A stretch of 64,000 bases of DNA from Bacteroides sp. (GCA_019416685.1 DXWV01000044.1:161106-225105); one strand, 5' to 3'. Counted from the first letter of the stretch, positions 24,521 to 35,132 are shown. The notes: generated by a model from the letters alone, not told the origin. A program made the numbers and translations.

Positions 24521-27124
24521 TTATTGTATACGTACCTGTAAAGAATGCAAATCTTCTGCTTTGGAGCTGCTGCCATATAGTATCTCATACATTCCACTGA
24601 GAGGACGCATGGTATTGCTGGCAGGGTCAAACCATTCAAAAGCTGAATAGGGCAATTCTACGGTTACTGTCTCTGTTTTCCCTTTGGCTATTTCTACTCT
24701 TTTGAAAGCACGAAGTGTTTTTGCCGGACCTTCCTTGTCTGCCGGACGACGGATATACACCTGCACTACCTCCGCTCCATCTCTGCTTCCGGTGTTTCTG
24801 ACGGGGATGCTAAGGCTTAGTTTCTCTCCTTCACTCAAGTAGTTCTTGTCTGTCCGGGCTTTGCCGTAAGAGAAAGTAGTATAGCTTAGTCCGTATCCAA
24901 ATGGAAAGAGGGGAGTCTCTTTCATATACCGGTAGGTGCGTCCCTGCATGGAGTAATTTTCAAAATCGGGTAGTTGTTCCGTATGTTTGTAGAAAGTGAT
25001 TGGCAATCGTCCTGCCGGGTTATAATCTCCGAACAGTACATCGGCAACTGCTGTTCCACCCGCTTGCCCCGGATACCAGGCTTGCAGAATGGCATCACAA
25101 CTTTCTGTTTCGGGCGTTAGTGCCATGGCCGAACCGGAGAAGTTGACGAATACAACTTTTTTGCCGGCTTTCTTTAATGCAGCCAATACATTGCGTTGTA
25201 CAGCGGGCAATTCTATATCTGTACGGTCTCCTCCTCTGAATCCCGGTGCGGAGACCTTCATTTCCTCTCCTTCGAGCAGAGGTGATATACCTCCGGCAAA
25301 GACGATCACATCGGCATCTTTCAACCGGGCAAGCGTTGCATTCAGATCAAGAGGAGCCTCTTCTACGAGGTTGAAGTTGAAGTAAGCACCATCTTTTATT
25401 TGTGTGAATTGCAAATCGATGTTATAGCTTTTGCCGGCTTCCACTTGCAGGGTATATAAGTTTTCGGGGTTCTTGATATTGGTTTGGTCCAGAACTTCTT
25501 CTCCGTTTACGGATACTTTAATGTTACCGTTGGTTTGGACACGGAAAATGGCACTCCCTGACTTAACAGGACGGAAAACGGTATGGTAACGGGAGGCAAA
25601 TCCAGTCAGTTCTATTCCGGGAGCGAATGCGGTGGCACCCAAGGTGGTAAAGCGGAAAGGAGTGGAGAGCTGAGCTGTTGCATCAGGAGTTCCTTTGAAT
25701 TCTTGATTATTCCAGTAATTGGCAGAGAAGCCGGGTTTGCCGTCGGTACTGCATTGATTGAACAAGCTGCTGAGCGTGATGTCGTCCGTCAGACCACATA
25801 CTTGCTCGTAATAGATTTGTGAAGCAGGGAGTTTGGCTTGCATTGCCGAGAGTAGTGTGGCTGTCTTTGAAGGTACTCCGTTATAATTGCCCCATTGCAT
25901 CACTGAGTCGTTGGCATTTGGCCCTACCACAGCTACTTTGATTTTCTTGTTCAGAGGCAATAGATTTTCTTTGTTTTGCAGAAGTGTCATCGTTTCATGT
26001 GCCATTTGCAGAGCCAGTTGACGGTGTTCGGGACAATCTACCACGCTATAGGGGAGTACCCACGGATGATTGGCTGTTTCCATTTCGCCCAGTTCAAAAC
26101 GAGCTTTCAATAGTCGTTTGACGGAGGTGTTTATTTGTTCTTCTCTGATAAGTCCTGCTTTGACAGCTTCGGGGAGTGTCCGGTAGTTGCCTCCGCATTC
26201 CAGATCTGTTCCACTCAGAACAGCATCGGCTGAGGCGTGAGGAGCATCGGGATGGGTATTGTGTTTCTTTTTCCCGAAGAAGTCGGAGATGGCTCCACAA
26301 TCGGATACAATGATACCTTCAAAGCCCCAGTCATTGCGGAGTATCTGTGTCAGCAACCGGTTGCTGCCGCAGCAAGGATCACCTTCAAAGCGGTTGTATG
26401 CGCACATTACCTCTTTGACATCGGCTTCCTGTACCAGTACTTTGAATGCCGGCAGATAGGTTTCCCATAGATCACGGGGGGCTATGTTTTCGGCATTGAA
26501 ACTATGGCGGTTCCATTCGGGGCCGGAGTGTACGGCAAAATGTTTGGCACAGGCGTGCAGCTTATCAAAACGGGTATTGTCCGGGCCTTGCAATCCTTTC
26601 ACTACGGCTACACCCATGCGGCTTGCCAGAAACGGATCTTCTCCATAGGTCTCTTGTCCGCGTCCCCAACGGGGATCACGGAAGATGTTTACATTCGGTG
26701 TCCACATCGTCAGGCCCTGGTAGCGTTTGTATTGTTCCCGATCATTGAAAGCCCGGTTTTTGGCTCTGGCTTCATCGGATACGGCACTGAATACTTTAAA
26801 TAATAACGAGTCATTGAATGAGGCTGCCATACCAATGGTTTGCGGAAATACCGTTGCCAGCCCGGCACGTGCTACTCTATGGAGGGCTTCATTCCACCAT
26901 TCATAAGGTTTTATTCCTAACCGAGGAATGGCGGGTGAGGCATTCTGCATAAGTGATGCCTTTTCTTCAAGGGTGAGGCGTTGCAGAAGATCGGTAGCTC
27001 TCTGTTCGGGAGTCAGGTTAGGATTTTGATAAGGCAACTGTGCCGATAGGAAGGTAGTAAAACCGATACCTATGATTAGCACCGCTGCTCTTCTGGCAAA
27101 AATGCCGGTAAATGGGTGTTTCAT
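24521..27124 (-). CDS. GH3 glycoside hydrolase with PA14 insertion, probable beta-xylosidase/beta-glucosidase
   Basis: 867 residues with a signal peptide ending LSAQL. The GH3 N-terminal barrel spans ~30-330: EWWNEALHRVARAG near 75 (the usual HGVA is HRVA here), AKHFAVHSGPEWNRH near 190, and the nucleophile Asp in IIVSDCGAI near 271. The C-terminal GH3 domain is interrupted at ~450-590 by a PA14 module (GKPGFSANYWNN...), and a fibronectin-like domain ends the protein. This architecture is common in xylan-active GH3 enzymes. In a pectin locus it could release xylose from xylogalacturonan, but glucosidase activity is not excluded. It lies 179 bp downstream of HTCS 2 on the same strand; I see nothing in that gap. 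Confidence 0.9.
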   Translation of the reverse strand: MKHPFTGIFARRAAVLIIGIGFTTFLSAQLPYQNPNLTPEQRATDLLQRLTLEEKASLMQNASPAIPRLGIKPYEWWNEALHRVARAGLATVFPQTIGMAASFNDSLLFKVFSAVSDEARAKNRAFNDREQYKRYQGLTMWTPNVNIFRDPRWGRGQETYGEDPFLASRMGVAVVKGLQGPDNTRFDKLHACAKHFAVHSGPEWNRHSFNAENIAPRDLWETYLPAFKVLVQEADVKEVMCAYNRFEGDPCCGSNRLLTQILRNDWGFEGIIVSDCGAISDFFGKKKHNTHPDAPHASADAVLSGTDLECGGNYRTLPEAVKAGLIREEQINTSVKRLLKARFELGEMETANHPWVLPYSVVDCPEHRQLALQMAHETMTLLQNKENLLPLNKKIKVAVVGPNANDSVMQWGNYNGVPSKTATLLSAMQAKLPASQIYYEQVCGLTDDITLSSLFNQCSTDGKPGFSANYWNNQEFKGTPDATAQLSTPFRFTTLGATAFAPGIELTGFASRYHTVFRPVKSGSAIFRVQTNGNIKVSVNGEEVLDQTNIKNPENLYTLQVEAGKSYNIDLQFTQIKDGAYFNFNLVEEAPLDLNATLARLKDADVIVFAGGISPLLEGEEMKVSAPGFRGGDRTDIELPAVQRNVLAALKKAGKKVVFVNFSGSAMALTPETESCDAILQAWYPGQAGGTAVADVLFGDYNPAGRLPITFYKHTEQLPDFENYSMQGRTYRYMKETPLFPFGYGLSYTTFSYGKARTDKNYLSEGEKLSLSIPVRNTGSRDGAEVVQVYIRRPADKEGPAKTLRAFKRVEIAKGKTETVTVELPYSAFEWFDPASNTMRPLSGMYEILYGSSSKAEDLHSLQVRIQ

Positions 27125-27303
27125 AACTTGTTTTTGTTTTTAATGGACTTTGTGAAATAGGGTTTATATTCTTTTGCAATAGTACGCCCTTTGAGCCATA
27201 TAGCGGGGGAATATCTGGTAGAAAAGGTGGACAGACGAAGTGCTACCGTCATTTATCCAAAATGCAACCGGCATTTCAATCCGGATGTACCGATACTTTC
27301 TAC

Positions 27304-30300
27304 TTATGCAACCGTTATTTTCAGCTTGTCTTTATATTCTGTCGGAGTCACTCCCATTTGTTTCTTGAAACATTTACTGAAGTACTTTGGATCACTGAAC
27401 CCCGTCATGTAGGCTACTTGTGATACATTGAACTCACCGCTGTCAATGAGCTGTGCGGCCCGCTTGATGCGTATGTCACGAATAAAATCTACCGGAGTTA
27501 GTCCTACTATTGATTTCAGCTTGCGGTAAAAGACGGTTCGGCTTAGCAACAGTTTACTGGCAAAATCGTCTATTGTCAACTCCGAATTGTCCATCTGTTC
27601 TTCTATATATTGCATCACTTGTTGCATGAATTGTTCGTCAAAAGGAGTTACCTGTGGTTGTGTGGGCGATAATTCGTTTTTGTCAGGCAGTTTTTTTTCT
27701 TTTGAAAGATTGTTGAGATATATCTCCTGTAGCAACTGACGTTGATGAAGTAGCGATGTGATACGGGTTTTGAGATAGGTGGCACTGAACGGCTTCGTTA
27801 TGTAGTCGTCGATACCTTGTTCCAATCCGGCGATGCGGTCGTCCAAAGATGATTTGGCAGACAACAGGATGATAGGAATGTGGCAGATATCCCGGTTGGC
27901 TTTTATCTTCTTCACCATATCGAGTCCGTCCATGACCGGCATCATAACATCGCTGATGATGATATCGGGTACGGTTTGCAAAGCACATTCAAAGCCTTCC
28001 TGCCCATTGGTTGCTTCTATGACAGTGTACTTTTCTACAAGGATGTTTCGCAGGAATGTACGTAGTTCCCGGTTATCTTCCACAATAAGGATAGAGAGTG
28101 TATCTCCGCTGTCTACAGTCTCTCCCTCCATCTGAAGTGTTACTTCCGGTTCGGCAGATTGATCCGGCAGTGTTTCGCATGGGGTTGAAGAGTGACTGTC
28201 TTCAAGAATAAATTCTACCTGGGGGTCTTGTTCAAATATCTCGCGTCGTAAGGGCAACTTGATACTGAAACGGCTTCCCTTGCCGGGTTGACTGTCAACT
28301 TCGATCATTCCGTGATGTAGTTCAACCAATTCTCTGACCAGAGACAGTCCGATGCCCGATGAGGGTTGTAATATGTTATAGCGTGCCAGTGTTTCAAATC
28401 GTTGGAACAGTGATTTCTGTTTGTTGAGATCGATTCCGATTCCTTCGTCTACTACAGATATCGTTGCATTTTCTTTGTCTGCAACGATGCGTACTATGAC
28501 CGATTTTCCGGAAGACGTATATTTGAAAGCATTGGAGAGGAGGTTGAAAAATATCTTTTCAAATTTGTCACGATCCACCCATATATGCAATTCTCTAATG
28601 TCGGTATCTAATCGGAATTCAATTTGTTTTTCTTCGGCAATCAGGAGGAAACTTTCCATGACTTTCTGTAAAAGAACAATCAGATCACTCTCTTCTACCA
28701 GTAACTTCATTTTCTTATTTTGTATTTTCCGGAAGTCCAGAATCTGATTGACAAGCCGTAGCATCCTTTCCGTATTTTTATGTACGAGTGTAAGGTGTCC
28801 TCGTGCTGTTGGCGAGAGTGGTTCGTTTTCTAATATTTCCGTTACCGGGCTGGCTATGAGAGTGAGGGGCGTCCGCAGTTCATGTGAGATATCGGTGAAG
28901 AACCGGAGTTTTATATCCGAGAGTTGTTGTTCGATATCTACCTGATGGCGCAGGCGGTAAATATAGAAAAGTATATAGACGATGGTGCTGGTGAATGCAA
29001 TGAATAACACAAGATAGAGTACCCATGCCCAGGGAGTTTCCCAGAAGGTAGGCAGTACTTTTACGGATAACATGCGTACATTGTCTACCCATACGCCATC
29101 ACTGTTGGTAGAGCGTACCTGCAGGTGATATTCTCCTGCCGGCAGGTTGATGTAGCTCGCCGAACGGTTTTTGTCGGCATCATTCCATTCTGTTTCCAAT
29201 CCTTTAAGGCGGTAAGCATAGTGTATCTCTTGGGGAGCTATGTAGTCGAGTGCTGCAAACTGAAAAGTAACATTTCTCTGTGAAGGAGTCAGTCGCAATT
29301 CTTTCAGGTCGTCAATGCCTGTGGGCGACTGGCTGCCTTGTATCTTCAGACCGGTGAAAACGATAGCGGGAACATAGTTGTTTTTCTTCATTTTCAGGGG
29401 ATGTATTTCAATAAAACCTTTGTCTGAGCCAAATACAAGTTGTTGCCTGGCATTGGTTATGGGTATACCTTCTGAGAAACTGAATTCCTGTTGGAGGAAG
29501 TTGCTTCCGTAGTTTTCAAAAGTCTCCTGTGATGGATTGAATTTTGATAAAGCATTTTCAGAGACGATCCAAAGATTCTTTTGCTGATCTTCTATCGTAG
29601 AAAGTACAAGGTCGGAAGCAAGTCCGTCTCTGATAGTATAGGTTTTGAATTCGATGGAGTCACTGAGCAGATTGGATGATACTGCTTTGCTGATACCACC
29701 GGTAAAGGTGGCTATGTAAGTTGTTTTACGGCTGTCGGTGTATATATTCATTATATCATTGCTTCCCAGACTTGTTGCCGTGCCGGGCACACGTACGTTC
29801 CGGTAGAACTTAATCTCTTCCGGTTGTTCAAAGTTATTGGAGAAGGTAAGCAATCCCTCAGTGGTACCTGCCATGATAATCCCGCCCGGGGCTTCGGTGA
29901 TACAGCGTACCTTCATAAAATGGCTTCCCGGAAAGTTTTTCAACTCATTGTTGCTATGGATAAAGCGCGGTTTGCCGTTTTGTGATTCTGTCAGCAGATT
30001 GATACCACCACCGAAACATCCGATCCAGATACGTCCCCGGCTATCCTGGCAGACGGAGTAGACGCTGTTGTTGCTTAGGCTGTATTTGTCTTCTTGCTGA
30101 TGGACAAACTGTTGTATGTCGAAGTGTGTTTCTCCGGTTGTTTCCAGTCTGAATAGTCCTTCTTCTTTGGTACCCATCCAGATAATCCCGTCCTTGTCTT
30201 CTATCAGACAATAGACGCTACTGGGAAAAGGAGTCTGGTTTTTATTGATGTTTCCTTGCGGAGACAGAAACCCGAGTAGTTCTCCTTCGGGAGAATAGAT

Positions 30301-31671
30301 ACGGATATAGCTATTCTTTGACATAACCCAGAGGCGTTTCTTACTATCGAGCAGGAAAGCACGGATTTCTGTTCCGAAGTCGATAGGGACTTGCCGGTAG
30401 GAATGTGGGGAAAAAGACATTCGTTCTACTCCCCGTGTATCGGCAATCCATAAGTTCCCCTGCCTGTCGGCATGGTAATAACGAATATTTGGTGTAAAAG
30501 CTGATTTGGAATCACCGGGAGCAGTATAAAAAGGTTTCAACTGTTTGTTTTCCCGGTCGTAATAACTGAAATTTCCTTTATACGGAATAAGCCACAACAC
30601 TCCCGTACGGTCTTCAAAAATAGCGTTACGGTTGGTACGTCCGTGTTTCACTACTTTATCTGGTGGAGTGCTCAGGTGCTGCTTCTCATTTTCGGTCAGG
30701 TTGATACGTATAATGCCTGGAGCGGTTGAAAAGATCCATAGCTCTCCGGCCTTGTCTTTGTAAACGGATAGGGCGTCGTTAGACGGCTGTGTAGGTGTTT
30801 GTATATTGATCTGTTTGAATTGTTTCTCCTGTGTGTCATACAAGATCACTCCGTTGTCTGTGGCAAGAGTGAGCATGTTGCCCCCGATAGGAGTAAGGGC
30901 ATGCACCGTTTGTATGCTATACGGAATATCTGTGAATTTTATTTTTTCTGTCTTAGGATCATAGACTGCCAATTTTCCTGATGTAGAGGCGAGGTATATC
31001 TGTCCGTTTAGTTCTTTGACAAAGTTGAATGGGAAGTCGCTGTCTACTTTCTTTCTGCCAACTACAGATACTCCTTTGTCAGTCAGTATCCATTCGTCTC
31101 CGTCAGCATCCTGATAAACACTGAAGACATTTTCTCCTTTCAATCCTTGATTAAACGGACTGTAGAGCGTCACAGCTTTGCTGTCTTTCTTATAAAGTTT
31201 CTCTTCTGTTATTCTGAAATTAAATCCCTTGTCACACACCACCCAGGTTACTCCTTTGGGGAGTACATAGAATTGCTTGACGAGATTTATGTGCTTGGTC
31301 TCTTCTTCAATGGACTGAAGTACGTCAATAAATTTTTCTTCTTTAGTATCGAAGAGGAAAATATGCCCGTCGTACGTCTGGCACCAGATATTGCCATATT
31401 GACTTTCGGCGATATAGACAATCCGGTTGTTAGTCAGCATGCAGCCATCTCCCGGAAATGCTTTGTAGTTCTTGAAACTGTAACCGTCAAATTTATCCAG
31501 CCCGTTCCAGGTACTGAACCACATGAAACCTTTCTGATCTTGTAGTATAGCGGTGATTACCCCCTGGGATAATCCATTGTTCGCGGTAAAGTATTCTATC
31601 TGGCAGAGGGGCTGTGCTGCCAGTGGGAGCAAGATTGTCAGGAACCAAAAGAAGAGCAGGTGCTTTTTCAT
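27304..31671 (-). CDS. Hybrid two-component system regulator (HTCS) 2
   Basis: 1455 residues, signal peptide ending PLAAQP. Layout equals HTCS 1: periplasmic propeller repeats (~25-770), Y_Y_Y domain (~790-860), membrane helix (~875-905), HisKA ISHELRTPL near 927, HATPase NLLSNAFKYTSSGK near 1050, receiver with VEDNRELRTFL near 1190 and phospho-Asp in IIISDVMMP near 1238, then AraC helix-turn-helix (~1350-1450, RAAQLIDSGEFNVSQVAYMTGF). The DNA-binding segments of the two HTCS are highly similar (both end with SKCFK..GvTPTEY), suggesting related operators. Divergent from the GH28 gene at 31869, whose promoter carries the operator. Confidence 0.95.
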   Translation of the reverse strand: MKKHLLFFWFLTILLPLAAQPLCQIEYFTANNGLSQGVITAILQDQKGFMWFSTWNGLDKFDGYSFKNYKAFPGDGCMLTNNRIVYIAESQYGNIWCQTYDGHIFLFDTKEEKFIDVLQSIEEETKHINLVKQFYVLPKGVTWVVCDKGFNFRITEEKLYKKDSKAVTLYSPFNQGLKGENVFSVYQDADGDEWILTDKGVSVVGRKKVDSDFPFNFVKELNGQIYLASTSGKLAVYDPKTEKIKFTDIPYSIQTVHALTPIGGNMLTLATDNGVILYDTQEKQFKQINIQTPTQPSNDALSVYKDKAGELWIFSTAPGIIRINLTENEKQHLSTPPDKVVKHGRTNRNAIFEDRTGVLWLIPYKGNFSYYDRENKQLKPFYTAPGDSKSAFTPNIRYYHADRQGNLWIADTRGVERMSFSPHSYRQVPIDFGTEIRAFLLDSKKRLWVMSKNSYIRIYSPEGELLGFLSPQGNINKNQTPFPSSVYCLIEDKDGIIWMGTKEEGLFRLETTGETHFDIQQFVHQQEDKYSLSNNSVYSVCQDSRGRIWIGCFGGGINLLTESQNGKPRFIHSNNELKNFPGSHFMKVRCITEAPGGIIMAGTTEGLLTFSNNFEQPEEIKFYRNVRVPGTATSLGSNDIMNIYTDSRKTTYIATFTGGISKAVSSNLLSDSIEFKTYTIRDGLASDLVLSTIEDQQKNLWIVSENALSKFNPSQETFENYGSNFLQQEFSFSEGIPITNARQQLVFGSDKGFIEIHPLKMKKNNYVPAIVFTGLKIQGSQSPTGIDDLKELRLTPSQRNVTFQFAALDYIAPQEIHYAYRLKGLETEWNDADKNRSASYINLPAGEYHLQVRSTNSDGVWVDNVRMLSVKVLPTFWETPWAWVLYLVLFIAFTSTIVYILFYIYRLRHQVDIEQQLSDIKLRFFTDISHELRTPLTLIASPVTEILENEPLSPTARGHLTLVHKNTERMLRLVNQILDFRKIQNKKMKLLVEESDLIVLLQKVMESFLLIAEEKQIEFRLDTDIRELHIWVDRDKFEKIFFNLLSNAFKYTSSGKSVIVRIVADKENATISVVDEGIGIDLNKQKSLFQRFETLARYNILQPSSGIGLSLVRELVELHHGMIEVDSQPGKGSRFSIKLPLRREIFEQDPQVEFILEDSHSSTPCETLPDQSAEPEVTLQMEGETVDSGDTLSILIVEDNRELRTFLRNILVEKYTVIEATNGQEGFECALQTVPDIIISDVMMPVMDGLDMVKKIKANRDICHIPIILLSAKSSLDDRIAGLEQGIDDYITKPFSATYLKTRITSLLHQRQLLQEIYLNNLSKEKKLPDKNELSPTQPQVTPFDEQFMQQVMQYIEEQMDNSELTIDDFASKLLLSRTVFYRKLKSIVGLTPVDFIRDIRIKRAAQLIDSGEFNVSQVAYMTGFSDPKYFSKCFKKQMGVTPTEYKDKLKITVA

Positions 31672-31696
31672 ACTATCATAATTGAAATTGGTTAAA

Positions 31697-31704
31697 CAAA
31701 AATA
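31697..31704 (-). promoter_or_regulatory. -7 box of HTCS 2
   Basis: TATTTTTG on the minus strand fits TAnnTTTG and lies 26 bp before the ATG. No -33 TTG is visible at the usual distance. Confidence 0.45.
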
Positions 31705-31781
31705 GTGAAAACGTACTATATAAAGAAGCGAACAGAACTCAATAACCGGAAATTACGATCTTTTGCACGTTTTTTCCACCT

Positions 31782-31840
31782 CTCTTCCCCTATGTTGCAC
31801 GGATATTACTCTTTATGAAAAAAATATGCTCGTACCTTTG
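31782..31840 (+). promoter_or_regulatory. Promoter and direct-repeat operator of GH28 gene 1
   Basis: TACCTTTG (31833-31840) is a perfect -7 box. GGATATTA (31801-31808) ends exactly 24 nt before it and is followed by CTCTTTATG. A second element, CCCTATG at 31788, lies 21 bp before CTCTTTA at 31809. This is the same phasing as at the susC promoters. Confidence 0.6.
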
Positions 31841-31868
31841 CCTGTGAAACCAATGAAAAAAGATTCAT

Positions 31869-33407
31869 ATGTTAATGAAACAATTATTTATTTGTATGGT
31901 GTTGTTGTGGGTGACTGTTACTACGACCAGTGCCCGTACTTTTGATATGAAACAGTTGGGTGCTGATCTCAGCGGAGTGAAACCGTGTACGGATTTAATC
32001 AACAAATCCATCGAACAGGCTGCTGCCGAGGGAGGTGGAATCATCTATTTTCCGGCAGGTACCTATCTTACTGCCACCATACGTATGAAAAGTAATATCA
32101 CTTTGAATATAGAATCTGGGGCAACACTTCGTTTCTCCGATCATTTTGAGGACTATCTTCCGTTTGTGCGGATTCGTTGGGAAGGTACGGTGATGAATAC
32201 ACTGTCTCCTCTGATTTATGCCGACGGTGCGGATAATCTCACCATTACCGGAAGAGGCACACTGGATGGCAACGGATTCAAATGGTGGACGTGGGAAGGA
32301 GACACCCGGAAAGTACTGAAAGAAAATGGAGGAAAACTACCTTCGTTGACGAAGCTGCAACAAATGTGGGTGGATGCTAATAAGGATCTGGAGGTTTCTG
32401 ACTATTACAAACCTTCGCTTGAAAGGCGTATGTTTCGTCCGCCTTTCATTCAGTTTTTTGAATGCAGTAATATTCTGATTGAAAATGTGAAAATAATCAA
32501 TTCTCCATTCTGGACTATCAATCCCGCATTTTGTGACAATGTGATGGTACATGGGGTAACTATTAAAAATCCTTCGGAGAATCCGAAAGGTCCCAATACA
32601 GACGGCATCAATCCTACCTCTTGTAGTAATGTGCGTATTTCTGATTGCTTTATCAGTGTAGGAGATGATTGTATTACTATCAAATCGGGGCGGGATGCCG
32701 ATGGCCGGAAGTATGGAAAGCCCTGTGAGAATCTCACAATCACTAATTGCATTATGCTCTCCGGGCATGGTGGAGTTGTCATTGGCAGTGAGATGTCTGG
32801 TGGAGTGAAAAAGGTAGTGATATCAAACTGTATTTTTGATGGGACAGATGCCGGTATTCGTTTGAAGGCTTCGCGCGGACGTGGTGGCGTGGTAGAAGAT
32901 ATCAGAATAGACAATGTTGTGATGAAAAATATTTCGCGGAATGCGTTTATCTTTGATCTGTTTTATGACAAACATTCTAAGCCGGAACCTGTTAGTGAGC
33001 GTACTCCTGTGTTCCGTAATATACATTTGAGTAATATTACAGGTTCGGGTATCAGGCGGATAGGGTATGTGAAAGGTATTGAAGAGATGCCTGTGGACGA
33101 ACTTTCGTTCTCGAATATCAATATGGAAGGAGAAGAAGGGTTTGAGGCGGAAACAGCTACGAATCTTCGTTTCTATAATGTGGATTTTGCAGTAAAGAAA
33201 GGACCCGCACTTCGGTTCAGGCAGTGTGATGGTGTTATGCTGAATGATGTTCGTTCAAAGTATCCACTTCCGGGGCAACCGCTTATTGAGTTAGAGCGGG
33301 TGAAGAATGCTGTTGTGAACAACTGTTTTCAGATGCAATTGGTGAAGGAGTTTATGAAAGTGTCTGATAGTGAGGTTTTGAAAGGGGTTAATGAACTGGA
33401 AAAATAA
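31869..33407 (+). CDS. GH28 polygalacturonase family hydrolase 1
   Basis: 512 residues, signal peptide ending TTSARTF; an ATG at 31875 is an equally good start. A single beta-helix carries the GH28 blocks: NTDGIN near 244, GDDCITIKSG near 264, GHGGVVIGSE near 299 and RLKASRGRGG near 331. The three acidic residues of NTD and GDD are present and so is the His of GHGG, so it should be catalytically active. It probably cuts or trims homogalacturonan, likely in the periplasm since there is no lipobox. It is divergent from HTCS 2. A second GH28 in the window (49590-51200) differs in the first motif. Confidence 0.92.
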   Translation: MLMKQLFICMVLLWVTVTTTSARTFDMKQLGADLSGVKPCTDLINKSIEQAAAEGGGIIYFPAGTYLTATIRMKSNITLNIESGATLRFSDHFEDYLPFVRIRWEGTVMNTLSPLIYADGADNLTITGRGTLDGNGFKWWTWEGDTRKVLKENGGKLPSLTKLQQMWVDANKDLEVSDYYKPSLERRMFRPPFIQFFECSNILIENVKIINSPFWTINPAFCDNVMVHGVTIKNPSENPKGPNTDGINPTSCSNVRISDCFISVGDDCITIKSGRDADGRKYGKPCENLTITNCIMLSGHGGVVIGSEMSGGVKKVVISNCIFDGTDAGIRLKASRGRGGVVEDIRIDNVVMKNISRNAFIFDLFYDKHSKPEPVSERTPVFRNIHLSNITGSGIRRIGYVKGIEEMPVDELSFSNINMEGEEGFEAETATNLRFYNVDFAVKKGPALRFRQCDGVMLNDVRSKYPLPGQPLIELERVKNAVVNNCFQMQLVKEFMKVSDSEVLKGVNELEK

Positions 33408-33465
33408 TCCTATTGTTGAGATATTGTATTAAAGTTTTAATGCAACTGTCAATGTGTAACTTTAG

Positions 33466-33535
33466 AAATGCAGATTTACACAGATTATCGTAGATTGAAT
33501 TTAATCTTTGCATGAATTTGTGTGAATCTGCATTT
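33466..33535. repeat. REP-like hairpin
   Basis: AAATGCAGATTTACACA at 33466 pairs with TGTGTGAATCTGCATTT ending at 33535. It is non-coding and sits between the convergent GH28 gene and the frameshifted gene. It uses GCAGATT/AATCTGC blocks related to 17741-17845. Confidence 0.65.
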
Positions 33536-33617
33536 TAATGATAGCAAATTTTACTTTTGACATACCCTCTTCATCTTGTTCATAGTGGTATGATATTGAG
33601 TGAAAAAAGTAGTTAAT

Positions 33618-34934
33618 TTATACGAGGGTTAGTTGTAACCTCTCCATATGCCCCTTATTCCCATTACGCGCATCATATTGTTGTGCCAGTTCTTCTGCCT
33701 GTTTATAGAAATAATCATACAACTCCTTTACCTTATATGTTCCATTGGTATTATAAAGTGGAAATTCTTCGGGCAGTTCCAGTTTCACCTCCGGGCGCGA
33801 TTCATATTTCAGCGCTTCGGTCATGTCACAACTAAAACGATACTTCTTATATTTACTCATCCGTAAGCTCCAGGGGATACAACGCTCGGCATATTCCCAA
33901 CCACGTTGCAGATTGACCATGAAGTTATAGATGATAAATTGTCCGATATAAAGTATCAGATATTCGTCTTTTTCACGTCCTGCCAATCCTTCTTCGGCAC
34001 AGGTACACATATCAGAAGCTATTTCCGGTTTCCCTGCTTTTTGTGCATAATAGGCAAGTTTAAGGAATGCTCTTAAATTGGCTTCGTAGCAAGTGACTTG
34101 TTTACTGATAAGTGGTTGTGCACGGTAGTAGGCTTCGTCAAACTGTCCTGTCTCCAGATAATAGTCTAACAGGAGATTCAATTCACAAGCTTCACACATC
34201 ATGTCGTCCAATTTTTCGTTCAGCATTTTGTCTGCATATTCTTTTGCCGGATCGTACTGCCGCATCCTGTTGTAGTGCAGGAACAATAGATGATAGTAAG
34301 CCCGTGCCGAATATCCATTGCGGAGTATGCGTATTTTGAAGTCTTCAAGAATTGCATCTATCTGCGTCAGGGAAACTTCCGGTATGTCGAAAGCAGCTCC
34401 GCATATCCATTTATATTTCCAGAGAATATCATTTTCAGGGATGAGGTCTTTATTGTTTTCGTAATCATCCAGTATGCGGGAGAATACGGCTATCTCTTCT
34501 TCGTGGTTTGTGCATTTTCATTTCCCATATCAGCAGCTTTTTCGTAATAAGGTACTAACTTGCTGGTATCACGCAGGCCATAACGTGCTTCGGTATATTG
34601 CGAGCCTTTCTGCACAAGTCCTACACCTGCAAACTCACCTACACGGTCACAAGTTTCCTGTACTTTTTTCCACCAGAAGGTGTATTCTTCGTCGTTCAGC
34701 TCTACCTCTACATTACAATCATAGGCCTGAAATATTATGGTGAAAGAATTCGGCTATTTGTTTCTCATCTTCTTTACTATCTAATGCATATTCACATACA
34801 GCAAGAGCTTCCCACCAATTATCGGGATGCATTAATATTTCGTGTGTATATTTGTCAAACCATTCAGTAGCAGGCGTTCCGGATGCTTTGATCTGGCTGA
34901 GTAGTTTATTGAAGTTTTCTTTATTCATTTCCAT
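33618..34934 (-). pseudogene. Frameshifted tetratricopeptide-like protein gene
   Basis: Read from ATG 34934, the frame gives 71 residues (ALAVCEYALDSKEDEK...HHNI) and stops at 34719. The +1 frame from about 34732 continues sensibly (FQAYDCNVEVELNDEEY, TFWWKKVQETCDR, YYEKAADMGNENAQTT) until about 34508. There the original frame resumes (HEEEIAVFSRILDDYENN) and runs to the stop at 33618, including the 222-residue stretch with TPR-like helical repeats (YDPAKEYADKML, GQFDEAYYRAQ, LAYYAQKAGKPEIA). The intact protein would be about 438 residues with no signal peptide. Two opposite single-base shifts suggest a decayed gene or two read errors. Function unknown; no carbohydrate domain is seen. Confidence 0.7.
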
Positions 34935-35080
34935 AATAGTTTGGTCTTTGAAATTTTAGTTGTCGCAATGTACAAATATTATGGGATTGCACCCAACAAT
35001 AAAGATAGAATTTGAAAATATAATAGATATGTATAGTCTGTTACTCTCAGATTATTATGCATGGTTAAAAGTTTTTTGTA

Positions 35081-35132
35081 TTAATAACAAAACGGGATGA
35101 CTTTTAGAAAAGCCACCCCATTTTGTTATTAA
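35081..35132 (-). terminator. Terminator of the susC 2 operon
   Basis: A long inverted repeat (TTAATAACAAAACGGGATGACT and its near-complement ending at 35132) lies 22 bp after the stop of the third operon gene on the minus strand. The outer AT stem gives a U-rich tail. The rest of the gap up to 34935 shows nothing more. Confidence 0.8.

Noticed and set aside
24447..24650. 67-codon + strand ORF
   Set aside because: Most of it is antisense to the GH3 C-terminus.
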